NCBI RefSeq assembly: GCF_964253915.1
Contig: NZ_CAXUSG020000008.1
Span: 203,061-267,060, forward strand
Reading direction: 5' to 3'
Length of the DNA stretch: 64,000 nucleotides
From: Metarhizobium sp964253915
Lineage (GTDB): Bacteria; Pseudomonadota; Alphaproteobacteria; Rhizobiales; Rhizobiaceae
Each line of letters opens with the position of its first letter. Position 1 is the first letter of the stretch. The position numbers and the translations under genes are program-made. This document shows, in pieces, positions 24,450 to 32,656 of this stretch. The notes beneath the pieces are model-generated. The model had not been told where the DNA came from, did no database searches, and saw only the letters and a program-made list of their open reading frames with translations.

Positions 24450-24668
24450 ATGTCCTATGCCTCGTTTCCGCGCGTCATGCCGGTTCTGAGTTCGGAACAG
24501 ATTGCCATGATCGCTCAGATCTTCGAGCGCGTTTGCGACGATTGTGACGAGCCGAAAACCACTCTTACAGCGGCGCGGTGCGCCGCAACCCTTATTCGTT
24601 CCTATCAGCGCGGCATCCTCGAAGAAGAGCTGCTGATCGACATCGGTCACGCCGTGTTGCGTTCGTAG
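24450..24668 (+). CDS. Small conserved-looking hypothetical protein
   Basis: 72 residues, with TAGGAG ten bases before the ATG. Composition is that of a soluble helical protein (LSSEQIAMIAQIFERVCDDC, GILEEELLIDIGHAVL) with CDDCDE and a later Cys that could bind metal or form a disulfide. No family recognised. Ends 13 bases before the convergent SURF1 gene. Confidence 0.7.
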   Translation: MSYASFPRVMPVLSSEQIAMIAQIFERVCDDCDEPKTTLTAARCAATLIRSYQRGILEEELLIDIGHAVLRS

Positions 24669-24681
24669 CGCTTCCGATGGT

Positions 24682-25425
24682 TCAAGCCGAACGGCGGCGC
24701 ACGTAAATGAGGGCGCCGACGAGACCGGCTGCCATGGCGTACCACGTCAACGCATAGACGAGATGGCTATTGCGGAACCTGACGACCGTCAGGCCGCCGA
24801 TCGGCAGTCCGCCCGGATTTTCCGTCGCATCGGCATCGATGAAGTAGGGAGCGACATTGCCGAGCCCCTTTGCAACGGCAATGGCCGCCACATCCCGGGA
24901 AAACCACCGGTCACCCGCCGGATCGTTGGCGCGTAAAAAGCCGCCACCCGGTTCGCTGATCCGCAACAGGCCCGTCACGGTGAACGGCCCGGCGGCCAAT
25001 TCGCTGCCGAGGCGGGCGTCCCGCGCGCTCCGGTCGGCGGGCACGAAACCGCGATTGACGAGGATGGTGGCTGCATCGTCGGCGCGCAGCGGGGTCATCA
25101 CCCAGAAACCGGCGCCGCGTTCGGTAACGGCCTGGACGAGCACCGTCTTGTCGTGTTCGAAGAGGCCCGTGGCGGTGACATGGCGATATTCGTCTTCGGC
25201 CGGGTCGATTGCGCCTGTCGGCGCCGGCACCGGATCGGCGTGGACGCGGGCATCCACCCGGGCGATCAGGTCCAGCTTCCAGAAGAGCCGCTGCACCTGC
25301 CAGGTGCCGAGGGCCGTGAATACCGCCACGAGGAGAATGAGGAAGGCCGTAAGGAGCCTGCGGGCGCGGAGAGACGGTTGCCTCTCCGCATCTCGCCATT
25401 GCTGATCGCTCTGCATTGCCGGCAC
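24682..25425 (-). CDS. SURF1 family oxidase assembly protein
   Basis: 247 residues with membrane segments near 25-45 and 222-240 and a large periplasmic domain. The family motifs GTWQVQRLFWKLDLI, ILVNRGFVP and the C-terminal HLVYALTWYAMA are present. Six bases after cyoD on the same strand, so it belongs to the cyo operon and likely helps assemble the heme-copper oxidase. Confidence 0.9.
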   Translation of the reverse strand: MPAMQSDQQWRDAERQPSLRARRLLTAFLILLVAVFTALGTWQVQRLFWKLDLIARVDARVHADPVPAPTGAIDPAEDEYRHVTATGLFEHDKTVLVQAVTERGAGFWVMTPLRADDAATILVNRGFVPADRSARDARLGSELAAGPFTVTGLLRISEPGGGFLRANDPAGDRWFSRDVAAIAVAKGLGNVAPYFIDADATENPGGLPIGGLTVVRFRNSHLVYALTWYAMAAGLVGALIYVRRRSA

Positions 25426-25431
25426 GGCCCG

Positions 25432-25833
25432 TCAGGGCATGTTCTTCATCATCTCGGGGCTCATCGGCATCATGTTGACGTTGAGGTGATGCATGACCCA
25501 GAGCGAACCGGAGAGCGCGATGGCGACCAGCAGCAAGGTGAAGATCAGCGCGAGTATCGTCCACCCGCCTTCCGACTTGGTGTTCATGTGCAGGAAGTAG
25601 ATCATGTGCACGACGATCTGGACGGCACCGAAGCCCATGATCAGCGCGGCGGTGACCAGGCGGCTTTCGAAGACGCCGGCCATTACCAGCCAGAAGGGAA
25701 TGGCCGTCAGGATGACCGACAGAATGAAGCCGGTGACATAGCTGCGGAATGTGCCGTGGCCGGCTTCGTGCCCATGGCTGTGGCCGTGATGGGCCTCGTG
25801 GGCATCCTCATGCGCGGGGGCTTGCGAACTCAT
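25432..25833 (-). CDS. cyoD: Cytochrome o ubiquinol oxidase subunit IV CyoD
   Basis: 133 residues from the ATG at 25833, overlapping the cyoC stop. Three membrane helices (about 32-125) with the conserved VVHMIYFLHMN. The first 28 residues are strikingly His-rich (HEDAHEAHHGHSHG and more). Small subunit needed for assembly and Cu-B binding of the bo3-type quinol oxidase. Confidence 0.92.
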   Translation of the reverse strand: MSSQAPAHEDAHEAHHGHSHGHEAGHGTFRSYVTGFILSVILTAIPFWLVMAGVFESRLVTAALIMGFGAVQIVVHMIYFLHMNTKSEGGWTILALIFTLLLVAIALSGSLWVMHHLNVNMMPMSPEMMKNMP

Positions 25834-26450
25834 CAGAGAACTCCCATCAGGTAGACGAAGGAAAAGACGCCGATCCAGACGACGTCGAGGAAGTGCCAGA
25901 ACATCGACAGGCACATCAGCCGGCGGCGGTTTTCCGGGATCAGTCCGTGCTTCGACACCTGCACCATCAACGTGATCAGCCAGATGATGCCGAAGGTGAC
26001 GTGCAGGCCGTGGGTGCCGACCAGCGTGAAGAAGGACGACAGGAAGGCGCTGCGCGTCGGGCCGGCGCCTTCATGGATCAGGTGATAGAACTCGTAAAGT
26101 TCCAGCGCCAGGAAGATCGCCCCGAAGACACCTGTCACGCCGAGCCAGAACAGCGTTTCCGCCTTGGCGTTGCGCTCCATCTGCAGCATGGCGAAGCCAT
26201 AGGTGATGGAGGAGAACAGAAGCATCGCCGTGTTGATCGCCACCAGCGGCAGGTCGAACAGATCGGCCGGCGAGGGGCCGGCCGCATAGTTGCGGCCGAG
26301 CACGGCATGGGTGGCGAACAGCACCGCGAAGATCAGGCAGTCGCTCATCAGGTAGAGCCAGAAGCCCAGATTGGTGCTGTTTTCCGGGTGGTGGTCCTCG
26401 GTGAGGTAAAAAGTCGGCTTTTCGCCCGTTTCTACTGTCGTTTCGCTCAT
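25833..26450 (-). CDS. cyoC: Cytochrome o ubiquinol oxidase subunit III CyoC
   Basis: 205 residues, five membrane helices, conserved FWLYLMSDCLIFAVLFATHAV, THGLHVTFG and FWHFLDVVWI. Fits subunit III of heme-copper quinol oxidases, in the usual cyoABCD order. Confidence 0.94.
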   Translation of the reverse strand: MSETTVETGEKPTFYLTEDHHPENSTNLGFWLYLMSDCLIFAVLFATHAVLGRNYAAGPSPADLFDLPLVAINTAMLLFSSITYGFAMLQMERNAKAETLFWLGVTGVFGAIFLALELYEFYHLIHEGAGPTRSAFLSSFFTLVGTHGLHVTFGIIWLITLMVQVSKHGLIPENRRRLMCLSMFWHFLDVVWIGVFSFVYLMGVL

Positions 26451-26454
26451 CGGG

Positions 26455-28458
26455 TCAGGCCTGTTTTTCCAGCAGTGCGCTGCGCTTGTCTTCGGTTGCG
26501 GTCACCACATCGGCGGGGATGTAGAAGTCGCGCTTGTAGTTGAAGGTGTGGCCGATCGCGACAGCGATCAGCGCGACGAAGGAGACGACGACGAGCCACC
26601 ACATGTACCAGATCAGGCCGAAGGCGAGCACGACGCTGATGCCGCTCAGGATGATGCCGGTGCCGGTGTTCTTCGGCATGTGGATCGGCCGGAAGCCTGC
26701 AAGCGGCCGCTCGTAGCCGCGGTTCTTCATGTCCCACCAGCTGTCGTGGTCGTGCACGACGGGCGTGAAGGCGAAGTTGTAGTCCGGCGGCGGCGAGGAG
26801 GTCGACCATTCCAGCGTGCGGGCGTTCCACGGATCGCCCGACGTCTCGCGCAGCTGGTCGCGCTTGAGGAAGCTGACGACGAGCTGGATGATGAAGGAGG
26901 CGATGCCGATGGCGATCAGCGCGGCGCCGAAGGCGGCGATGATGAACCAGATCTGCAGCGACGGGTCCTCGAATTGCGAGACGCGGCGGGTGACGCCCAT
27001 CAGGCCGAGCACGTAGAGCGGCATGAAGGCGAAGAAGAAGCCGATCTGCCAGAACCAGAAGCTCATCTTGCCCCAGAACATGTCGAGCTTGTAGCCGAAG
27101 GCTTTTGGCCACCAGTAGACGATGCCGGCCATCAGGCCGAACAGCACGCCGCCGATGATGACGTTGTGGAAGTGGGCGATGAGGAACAGCGAGTTGTGCA
27201 GCACGAAGTCGGCCGGCGGCACGGCGAGCAGCACGCCGGTCATGCCGCCGATGACGAAGGTGACCATGAAGCCGATCGTCCAGTACATCGGCAGCTCGTA
27301 GCGGATGCGGCCGCGATACATGGTGAACAGCCAGTTGAACATCTTCGCCCCCGTCGGGATCGAGATGATCATCGTCGTGATGCCGAAGAAGGCGTTGACG
27401 CTGGCGCCCGAGCCCATGGTGAAGAAGTGGTGCAGCCAGACGATGTAGGACAGGATGGTGATGACGACGGTGGCATAAACCATCGAGGCATAACCGAACA
27501 GGCGCTTGCCGCAGAAGGTGGCGACCACTTCGGAGAAGATGCCGAAGGCCGGCAGCACCAGGATGTAGACCTCCGGATGGCCCCAGATCCAGATGAGGTT
27601 GACATACATCATCGGGTTGCCGCCGAGGTCGTTGGTGAAGAAGTTGGTGCCGGCGTAGCGGTCGAGGGAAAGCAGCGCCAGCGTTGCCGTCAGCACCGGG
27701 AAGGTGGCGACGATCAGCACGTTGGTGCACAGCGACGTCCAGGTGAACACCGGCATCTTCATGAAGGACATGCCGGGGGCGCGCATCTTGACGATGGTGG
27801 CGATCAGGTTGATGCCCGACAGCGTCGTCCCGACACCCGCCACCTGCAGCCCCCATATGTAATAATCCACCCCGACGCCCGGACTGTAATCGGCCCCCGA
27901 CAGCGGCGGATAGGCAAGCCAGCCGGTGCGGGCGAACTCGCCGACGAACAGCGACATCATGATGATGACGGCGCCGGCCGTCGTCATCCAGAAGGAGAAG
28001 TTGTTGAGGAAGGGAAAGGAGACGTCGCGGGCGCCGATCTGCAGTGGCACGACGTAGTTCATGAAGCCGGTGACGAAGGGCATGGCCACGAAGAAGATCA
28101 TGATCACGCCATGCGCCGTGAAGATCTGGTCGTAGTGGTGGGCGTTGAGATAACCCTCGTTGCCGTTGAAGGCGATGGCCTGCTGGATACGCATCATGAT
28201 GGCATCGGCAAAGCCGCGCAAAAGCATGATGATCGCCAGGATGATGTACATGATGCCGATCTTCTTGTGATCGACGCTGGTGAACCATTCATGCCACAGG
28301 TAACCCCAAAGCTTGAAGCGGGTGACGAGGGCGAGAACGGCGAGGCCGCCGATGGCGACGGCGATGAAGGTCGCGACCAGGATGGGCTCGTGGTAGGGGA
28401 TCGCCTCGAGCGTCAACCGGCCGAAGATGAACTTCTGGAGGTCAAAATTGGAAAACAT
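26455..28458 (-). CDS. cyoB: Cytochrome o ubiquinol oxidase subunit I CyoB
   Basis: 667 residues, about fifteen membrane segments. Catalytic features: HGVIMIFFVAMPF (heme ligand), WGHPEVYILVLPAFG (His-Tyr cross-link and Cu-B ligand), WLHHFFTMG (two Cu-B His) and FLIAHFHNVIIGG (heme His pair). It reduces oxygen to water with quinol electrons and pumps protons in the inner membrane. Confidence 0.96.
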   Translation of the reverse strand: MFSNFDLQKFIFGRLTLEAIPYHEPILVATFIAVAIGGLAVLALVTRFKLWGYLWHEWFTSVDHKKIGIMYIILAIIMLLRGFADAIMMRIQQAIAFNGNEGYLNAHHYDQIFTAHGVIMIFFVAMPFVTGFMNYVVPLQIGARDVSFPFLNNFSFWMTTAGAVIIMMSLFVGEFARTGWLAYPPLSGADYSPGVGVDYYIWGLQVAGVGTTLSGINLIATIVKMRAPGMSFMKMPVFTWTSLCTNVLIVATFPVLTATLALLSLDRYAGTNFFTNDLGGNPMMYVNLIWIWGHPEVYILVLPAFGIFSEVVATFCGKRLFGYASMVYATVVITILSYIVWLHHFFTMGSGASVNAFFGITTMIISIPTGAKMFNWLFTMYRGRIRYELPMYWTIGFMVTFVIGGMTGVLLAVPPADFVLHNSLFLIAHFHNVIIGGVLFGLMAGIVYWWPKAFGYKLDMFWGKMSFWFWQIGFFFAFMPLYVLGLMGVTRRVSQFEDPSLQIWFIIAAFGAALIAIGIASFIIQLVVSFLKRDQLRETSGDPWNARTLEWSTSSPPPDYNFAFTPVVHDHDSWWDMKNRGYERPLAGFRPIHMPKNTGTGIILSGISVVLAFGLIWYMWWLVVVSFVALIAVAIGHTFNYKRDFYIPADVVTATEDKRSALLEKQA

Positions 28459-28508
28459 GGAATTACCCGTTCATTGAGGGTCTCGCCGGTCGGCGAGGCG
28501 GTTCAATG

Positions 28509-29684
28509 TCAATTGTTGAGCTGTGTCGGTGCCGGATCGCCGGAACTGTCGTCGGTGCCGGGCGCCGAGTGCCCGTCATGGTTCATGTTGTGCATGTCGT
28601 GGCCCTGATGACCTTCCTGGACGCTGGTGCCGACGGTGCTGTTGCTGTCTTCCTCGCTGCGGGCCGGCGTGCCGGTGGCAGGGAAGGTGGCGCCGGGCGT
28701 TTCCGCACCGCTCTTGGCGTGGCGGTTGTCATATTCCAGCCGCTCGCGGTTTTCGGCACTTTCCTTGCCGGCGCCGCCCATCATGTCGATGTGCATCATT
28801 TCGTTCATGCACATCTTGCCAGGCGCGGCGCAGAGGTTGAGCACGGCTTCGTAGAGGCCGTTCTCGACGCTGGAATAATAGCGCACCGGTTCGCGTTCGC
28901 TGGGCTTTTCAAGCTTCAGATAGGTATCGCGGTTGAGCGCCGTGCCCATCTGTTTGACGCGGGCGATCCAGTCGTCGAAACCCTGCTGGTCGAGGCCATG
29001 GAACTTGAAGCGCATGTGCGAAAAGCCGTCGCCGCTGTAGTTGGCGGAAAAACCTTCGAACTCGCCCGACTTGTTGATGACGGCGTGCAGCTTGGTCTGC
29101 ATGCCGGGCATGGCGTAGATCTGGCCGGCCAGCGCCGGAATGTAGAAGGAGTTCATCACCGACGACGCGGTGATCTTGAAGTTGATCGGCACGTCCACCG
29201 GCGCCGCCAGTTCGTTGACGGTCGCGATGCCGTAATCCGGATAGAAGAACAGCCACTTCCAGTCGAGCGCCACGACTTCGACGGTGAGCGGCTTGGTGTC
29301 CGCCGGGATCGGCCGTTCCGCATCGAGGCGGTCGAGCGGCCGGTAGGGGTCGAGCTTGTGGGTGCTGATCCAGGTGATGGCGCCGAGCGCGATGATGATC
29401 GCCAGCGGTGCCGACCAGATCACCACTTCGAGCCGCGTCGAATGGTGCCAGTCGGGGTCGTATTTCGCTGTGCTGTTCGAGCGCCGGTAATGCCAGGCGA
29501 AATACAGCGTCAGGAAGATCACCGGCACGATGATCAGAAGCATCAGGAACGTCGATACCAGGATCAGGTTTGCCTGCTGGTTGGCGATGTCGCCGGAGGG
29601 CGACATCACGACCAGGTCACAACCGCTCAAAAAGAGGAGCGGGAGAACTGTGAGGAAGCGGGCGGACAATATGAATTTTTGCAC
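28509..29684 (-). CDS. cyoA: Cytochrome o ubiquinol oxidase subunit II CyoA
   Basis: 391 residues. Lipoprotein signal with LFLSGC lipobox (Cys about 22), two membrane helices (about 40-62 and 85-105), then a cupredoxin-like domain lacking Cu-A ligands, as expected for a quinol oxidase. The C-terminus is extended by about 75 residues and ends in a His/Met-rich tail (GHQGHDMHNMNHDGH) that E. coli CyoA lacks, as I recall. First gene of the operon. Confidence 0.93.
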   Translation of the reverse strand: MQKFILSARFLTVLPLLFLSGCDLVVMSPSGDIANQQANLILVSTFLMLLIIVPVIFLTLYFAWHYRRSNSTAKYDPDWHHSTRLEVVIWSAPLAIIIALGAITWISTHKLDPYRPLDRLDAERPIPADTKPLTVEVVALDWKWLFFYPDYGIATVNELAAPVDVPINFKITASSVMNSFYIPALAGQIYAMPGMQTKLHAVINKSGEFEGFSANYSGDGFSHMRFKFHGLDQQGFDDWIARVKQMGTALNRDTYLKLEKPSEREPVRYYSSVENGLYEAVLNLCAAPGKMCMNEMMHIDMMGGAGKESAENRERLEYDNRHAKSGAETPGATFPATGTPARSEEDSNSTVGTSVQEGHQGHDMHNMNHDGHSAPGTDDSSGDPAPTQLNN

Positions 29685-29812
29685 GGCTCAAAGCTCTTGT
29701 TGGTTCGTTCCGTCCGCGACTAAAGCACTGGGACGGTTAGGAATATGAGGTGTTTGGTCGCACTGCAGCAATTTGCCGCGCCGCGACAAAGAGCACTCCA
29801 AAGCCGCTTTGA

Positions 29813-29842
29813 GGAAAACCTGAAGAAAATCGAAGGTTTTCC
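29813..29842. promoter_or_regulatory. Inverted repeat in the cyo / MFS promoter region
   Basis: GGAAAACCT (29813-29821) and AGGTTTTCC (29834-29842), perfect nine-base arms around 12 bases, about 130 bases before cyoA. Possible regulator site or transcript hairpin. Confidence 0.4.
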
Positions 29843-29961
29843 GGCGAGCCGTCCATTTGATCGCGTAAAATAGAGCGTATCCGGGTGTCGGACCAGCCCG
29901 GAACGCTGTTTTTTCGCGATTTCCGGCCAGGCGGGTTTTGTGTCGGTGGATGAAAAAAATT

Positions 29962-30042
29962 GATGAACAAATTCGCGCCTGCGGACTTGATAAGTGCATG
30001 AGTTTGTTCATCATCGCTGATGAGGTGCTTTGTCGCAGGCGC
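29962..30042 (+). other. Interleaved inverted repeats (possible pseudoknot leader) before the MFS gene
   Basis: Arm A GATGAACAAA (29962-29971) pairs with A' TTTGTTCATC (30003-30012). Arm B GCGCCTGCG (29975-29983) pairs with B' CGCAGGCGC (30034-30042). All pairings are perfect, and the order A-B-A'-B' is that of an H-type pseudoknot or of two alternative hairpins. It ends 27 bases before the MFS ATG. It may be a regulatory RNA leader or overlapping protein sites. Confidence 0.45.
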
Positions 30043-30069
30043 CTTGGAAACGAGGGAGGCGTTTTTCTT

Positions 30070-31404
30070 ATGAGTTCGACCACACATTTCGGGCCTTCGT
30101 CATCGACTTTGGAGCGCGACGCGCGCCGTATCCACGATGACAAGCCCGTCTCTCCCGGCAGCATCGCGATCGGTGTCATCATCGGCCGCATGTCGGAATT
30201 TTTCGATTTCTTCGTCTTCGGGCTTGCTTCGGTTCTGGTGTTTCCAAAGCTGGTCTTTCCCTTCGCACCGGATGCGCTGACCGCGACGCTCTATTCCTTT
30301 GCGATCTTCTCGCTTGCCTTCATCGCCCGCCCGGTCGGTTCGATCGTGTTCATGACCATCGACCGCTGGTATGGCCGTGGCACGAAACTGACCATCGCGC
30401 TCTTCCTTCTGGGCGGATCGACCGCCTCGATCGCATTCCTGCCTGGCTATGACGTCATCGGCGTCTGGTCGATCTATCTTTTGGCGCTGTTCCGCCTCGG
30501 CCAGGGTTTTGCGCTCGGCGGCGCCTGGGACGGACTTGCCTCACTGCTTGCCCTCAACGCCCCGCAGAACCGCCGCGGCTGGTACGCAATGATCCCGCAG
30601 CTCGGCGCGCCCATCGGCTTTGCGCTGGCCAGCACGCTGTTCGGCTATTTCGTCGCCAATCTTTCCAGCGAGGACTTTTTGAGCTGGGGCTGGCGCTACC
30701 CGTTCTTCGTCGCTTTCGCCATCAACGTCGTGGCGCTGTTTGCCCGGTTGCGTCTGGTGATGACCAAGGAATTCGGCACGCTTCTGGAGCAGAACGAGCT
30801 ATCGGCCGCCCCGATCCCGGACGTGTTGCGTGTTCATGGCGGCGATATCCTGATCGGTGCTTTCGTGCCGCTTGCCAGCTTCGCCATGTTCCATCTCGTG
30901 ACCATCTTCCCGCTCGGCTGGATGAACCTCTTCGGCGACCAGCCGATCGGTACCTTCCTCGTGGTCCAGGTGATCGGCGCGGCGGTGGGTATTCTCGGCA
31001 TCATCCTGTCGGGATTGCTGGCTGACCGCATCGGCCGTCGCGGGCAGCTGGCCGTCTGTGCCATCATCATCGCGATTTTCAGCTTCATCGGCCCGATGCT
31101 GCTCGCCGGCGGCAATGCCGGCCAGGATGCCTTCGTGATCATCGGTTTCGGCGTGCTCGGTCTTTCCTTCGGCCAGGCGGCGGGTTCGGTGTCGTCCCGT
31201 TTCGGCAGGGCCTACCGCTATACGGGTGCTGCGCTGACATCGGATCTCTCCTGGCTGATCGGCGCCGGTTTTGCACCGCTCGTCGCACTCAGCCTCTCCA
31301 GCAGCTTCGGCCTGCCGTTCGTCGGCTACTACCTGCTCTCGGGTGCGGTCTGTACGCTGCTGGCGCTCGCCTTCAGCGAAAGATTGAAGGCACGAGACGC
31401 CTGA
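30070..31404 (+). CDS. MFS transporter (MHS-like metabolite symporter)
   Basis: 444 residues from the ATG at 30070 (GGGAGG upstream). About twelve membrane segments. Motifs fit the metabolite:H+ symporter branch: RMSEFFDFFVFGLASVLVFPK at helix 1, DRWYGRGTKL at loop 2-3, RLGQGFALGGAWDG at helix 4, and GLLADRIGRRGQ in the second half. Substrate not predictable. It stands alone, followed by a mosaic repeat. Confidence 0.88.
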   Translation: MSSTTHFGPSSSTLERDARRIHDDKPVSPGSIAIGVIIGRMSEFFDFFVFGLASVLVFPKLVFPFAPDALTATLYSFAIFSLAFIARPVGSIVFMTIDRWYGRGTKLTIALFLLGGSTASIAFLPGYDVIGVWSIYLLALFRLGQGFALGGAWDGLASLLALNAPQNRRGWYAMIPQLGAPIGFALASTLFGYFVANLSSEDFLSWGWRYPFFVAFAINVVALFARLRLVMTKEFGTLLEQNELSAAPIPDVLRVHGGDILIGAFVPLASFAMFHLVTIFPLGWMNLFGDQPIGTFLVVQVIGAAVGILGIILSGLLADRIGRRGQLAVCAIIIAIFSFIGPMLLAGGNAGQDAFVIIGFGVLGLSFGQAAGSVSSRFGRAYRYTGAALTSDLSWLIGAGFAPLVALSLSSSFGLPFVGYYLLSGAVCTLLALAFSERLKARDA

Positions 31405-31436
31405 GCGCGGTTGGTGCGTGTCTTAGCTGTAGAAAA

Positions 31437-31577
31437 TGCCCCTCATCCGCCTGCCGGCACCTTCTCCCCGTTCTGACGGGGAGAAGGGGATATGCTGCAC
31501 CCTTTCGGCCACGCTCGACGCCGCGTGAGGCAAGTCCCCTCTCCCCGCAAGCGGGGAGAGGGTTAGGGTGAGGGGCA
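31437..31577. repeat. Rhizobial intergenic mosaic element (RIME-like)
   Basis: A 141-base unit with inverted ends TGCCCCTCA at 31437 and TGAGGGGCA at 31577. Inside are two hairpins, CTTCTCCCCGTTCTGACGGG.. and CCCTCTCCCCGCAAGCGGGG... This is the classic RIME-type palindromic element found between genes in Rhizobiaceae. Confidence 0.85.
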
Positions 31578-31605
31578 GTGCCGCCCGGCCCCGCCCAAAA
31601 CAGTA

Positions 31606-32526
31606 TCACCCCGCCTTGCTCGCCCCGAATTCCGAGGCTTGCTTGAGATGCTGGCGCAGCAGCGCCTCGGCCCATTCCAGATTGCCGCCTTCCACCGCAC
31701 CCAGGATCGCCAGGTGCTCACGACAGGACTGTTCGATGCGTTCCGCCGGCAGTTCGAAGAAGGCGGCGGATTCCTGCATGCGGCGCAGGTTGTTCTGGTG
31801 GCGGATGGCGTCCGTCAGGAAGCGGTTGCCGGAAAAGCCGGCGAGGTTTTCGTGGAAGAAGGCATTGACGCGGAACCACTCGTCGCTGCCCGAGCGGCTG
31901 GCCGGATCGCGGAGGATGCGTTCGTGCGAGCGGCGGATCTGCGCGGCGATCTCGGCATCCACCTTGAAATTTGGTGTCCGCAACGCCGAACATTCGACGA
32001 TGGCGCGAAACTCGTAGCTTTCCCGGTAGGCGTCCTCGCCCACCAGCGTATCGACGAACCGCCAGCCATGGCCGGGCAGGCGTTGCGCCAGGCCTTCGGC
32101 CGCAAACCGCATCAAAAGCTTGCGCACGATGCCGCGCGACACGCCGTAGCGCGGCATCAGTTCCGCTTCGGAAACCTCCTGCGGAAGCTGGTCCTGCGCC
32201 CGCTCGCGCAACATCTGTCGGTAAAGCTCCTCGATCGGTGAGTTTGGCAGGATTTCGCTCAGGTCCAATGTCGAGATGTCGCGCGCCAGCCGGAGGCCGC
32301 GTTTCTCCATCGGCTGCAACACGCCCTTTTCCACCAGAAGTTCCAGCGCGCCCGATATCGGCGAGCGCGAAACACCGAAAAGCCGGGCCAGTTCCGGCGC
32401 CGAAATGCGTGTTCCGACACTCATCTCCGCATCGCGGATCCTGTCGATGATCCGGCGGGCGAGATCGAGCTGCAGCGTGCTCGGTCCGTCCGCCTGCTCC
32501 GTGTCCTGACTATCCATAACGTCCAT
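31606..32526 (-). CDS. GntR-family regulator with two N-terminal winged-helix domains and FCD domain
   Basis: 306 residues. HTH1 (about 18-80) reads IIDRIRDAEMSVGTRIS, then LARLFGVSRSPISGALELL. HTH2 (about 97-160) reads LMPRYGVSRGIVRKLLMRFA, then LAQRLPGHGWRFV. The FCD-like ligand domain occupies about 165-300 (FRAIVECSALRTP, FFHENLAGFSGN, EHLAILGAVEGGN). Two HTH domains in one GntR monomer are unusual. It is divergent from the C45/ABC cluster, so it is its likely regulator. Confidence 0.85.
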   Translation of the reverse strand: MDVMDSQDTEQADGPSTLQLDLARRIIDRIRDAEMSVGTRISAPELARLFGVSRSPISGALELLVEKGVLQPMEKRGLRLARDISTLDLSEILPNSPIEELYRQMLRERAQDQLPQEVSEAELMPRYGVSRGIVRKLLMRFAAEGLAQRLPGHGWRFVDTLVGEDAYRESYEFRAIVECSALRTPNFKVDAEIAAQIRRSHERILRDPASRSGSDEWFRVNAFFHENLAGFSGNRFLTDAIRHQNNLRRMQESAAFFELPAERIEQSCREHLAILGAVEGGNLEWAEALLRQHLKQASEFGASKAG

Positions 32527-32543
32527 GATGCCCTCGTCTTTGC

Positions 32544-32629
32544 TGCATTATACCGCGAACACAACGCAGCGCGACTCCCTAGATTTGCAATTTTAATGCT
32601 TTTCATTTCACCAAAATGCATTATGTTCG
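32544..32629. promoter_or_regulatory. Divergent promoter region with repeated TGCATTAT boxes
   Basis: TGCATTAT occurs at 32544-32551 and again at 32617-32624, next to CGAACA (32556-32561) and TGTTCG (32624-32629), which are complementary. The repeats lie between the GntR gene and the C45 operon and are candidate operators. Confidence 0.45.
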
Positions 32630-32656
32630 AAAAAAGACAGACAACAAGGCAGAGCT

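Larger units (their letters stand above)
29685..30069. other. Intergenic region between cyoA and the MFS gene
   Basis: 385 bases that must hold both divergent promoters. I see no gene. It contains a GGAAAACCT / AGGTTTTCC inverted repeat (29813-29842) and the interleaved repeats at 29962-30042. Confidence 0.6.

Noticed and set aside
26548..28608. 686-codon rightward ORF opposite cyoB
   Set aside because: It is antisense to cyoB, whose catalytic motifs are intact. The antisense composition (Asp, His, Arg rich) is typical of a shadow frame in high-GC DNA.
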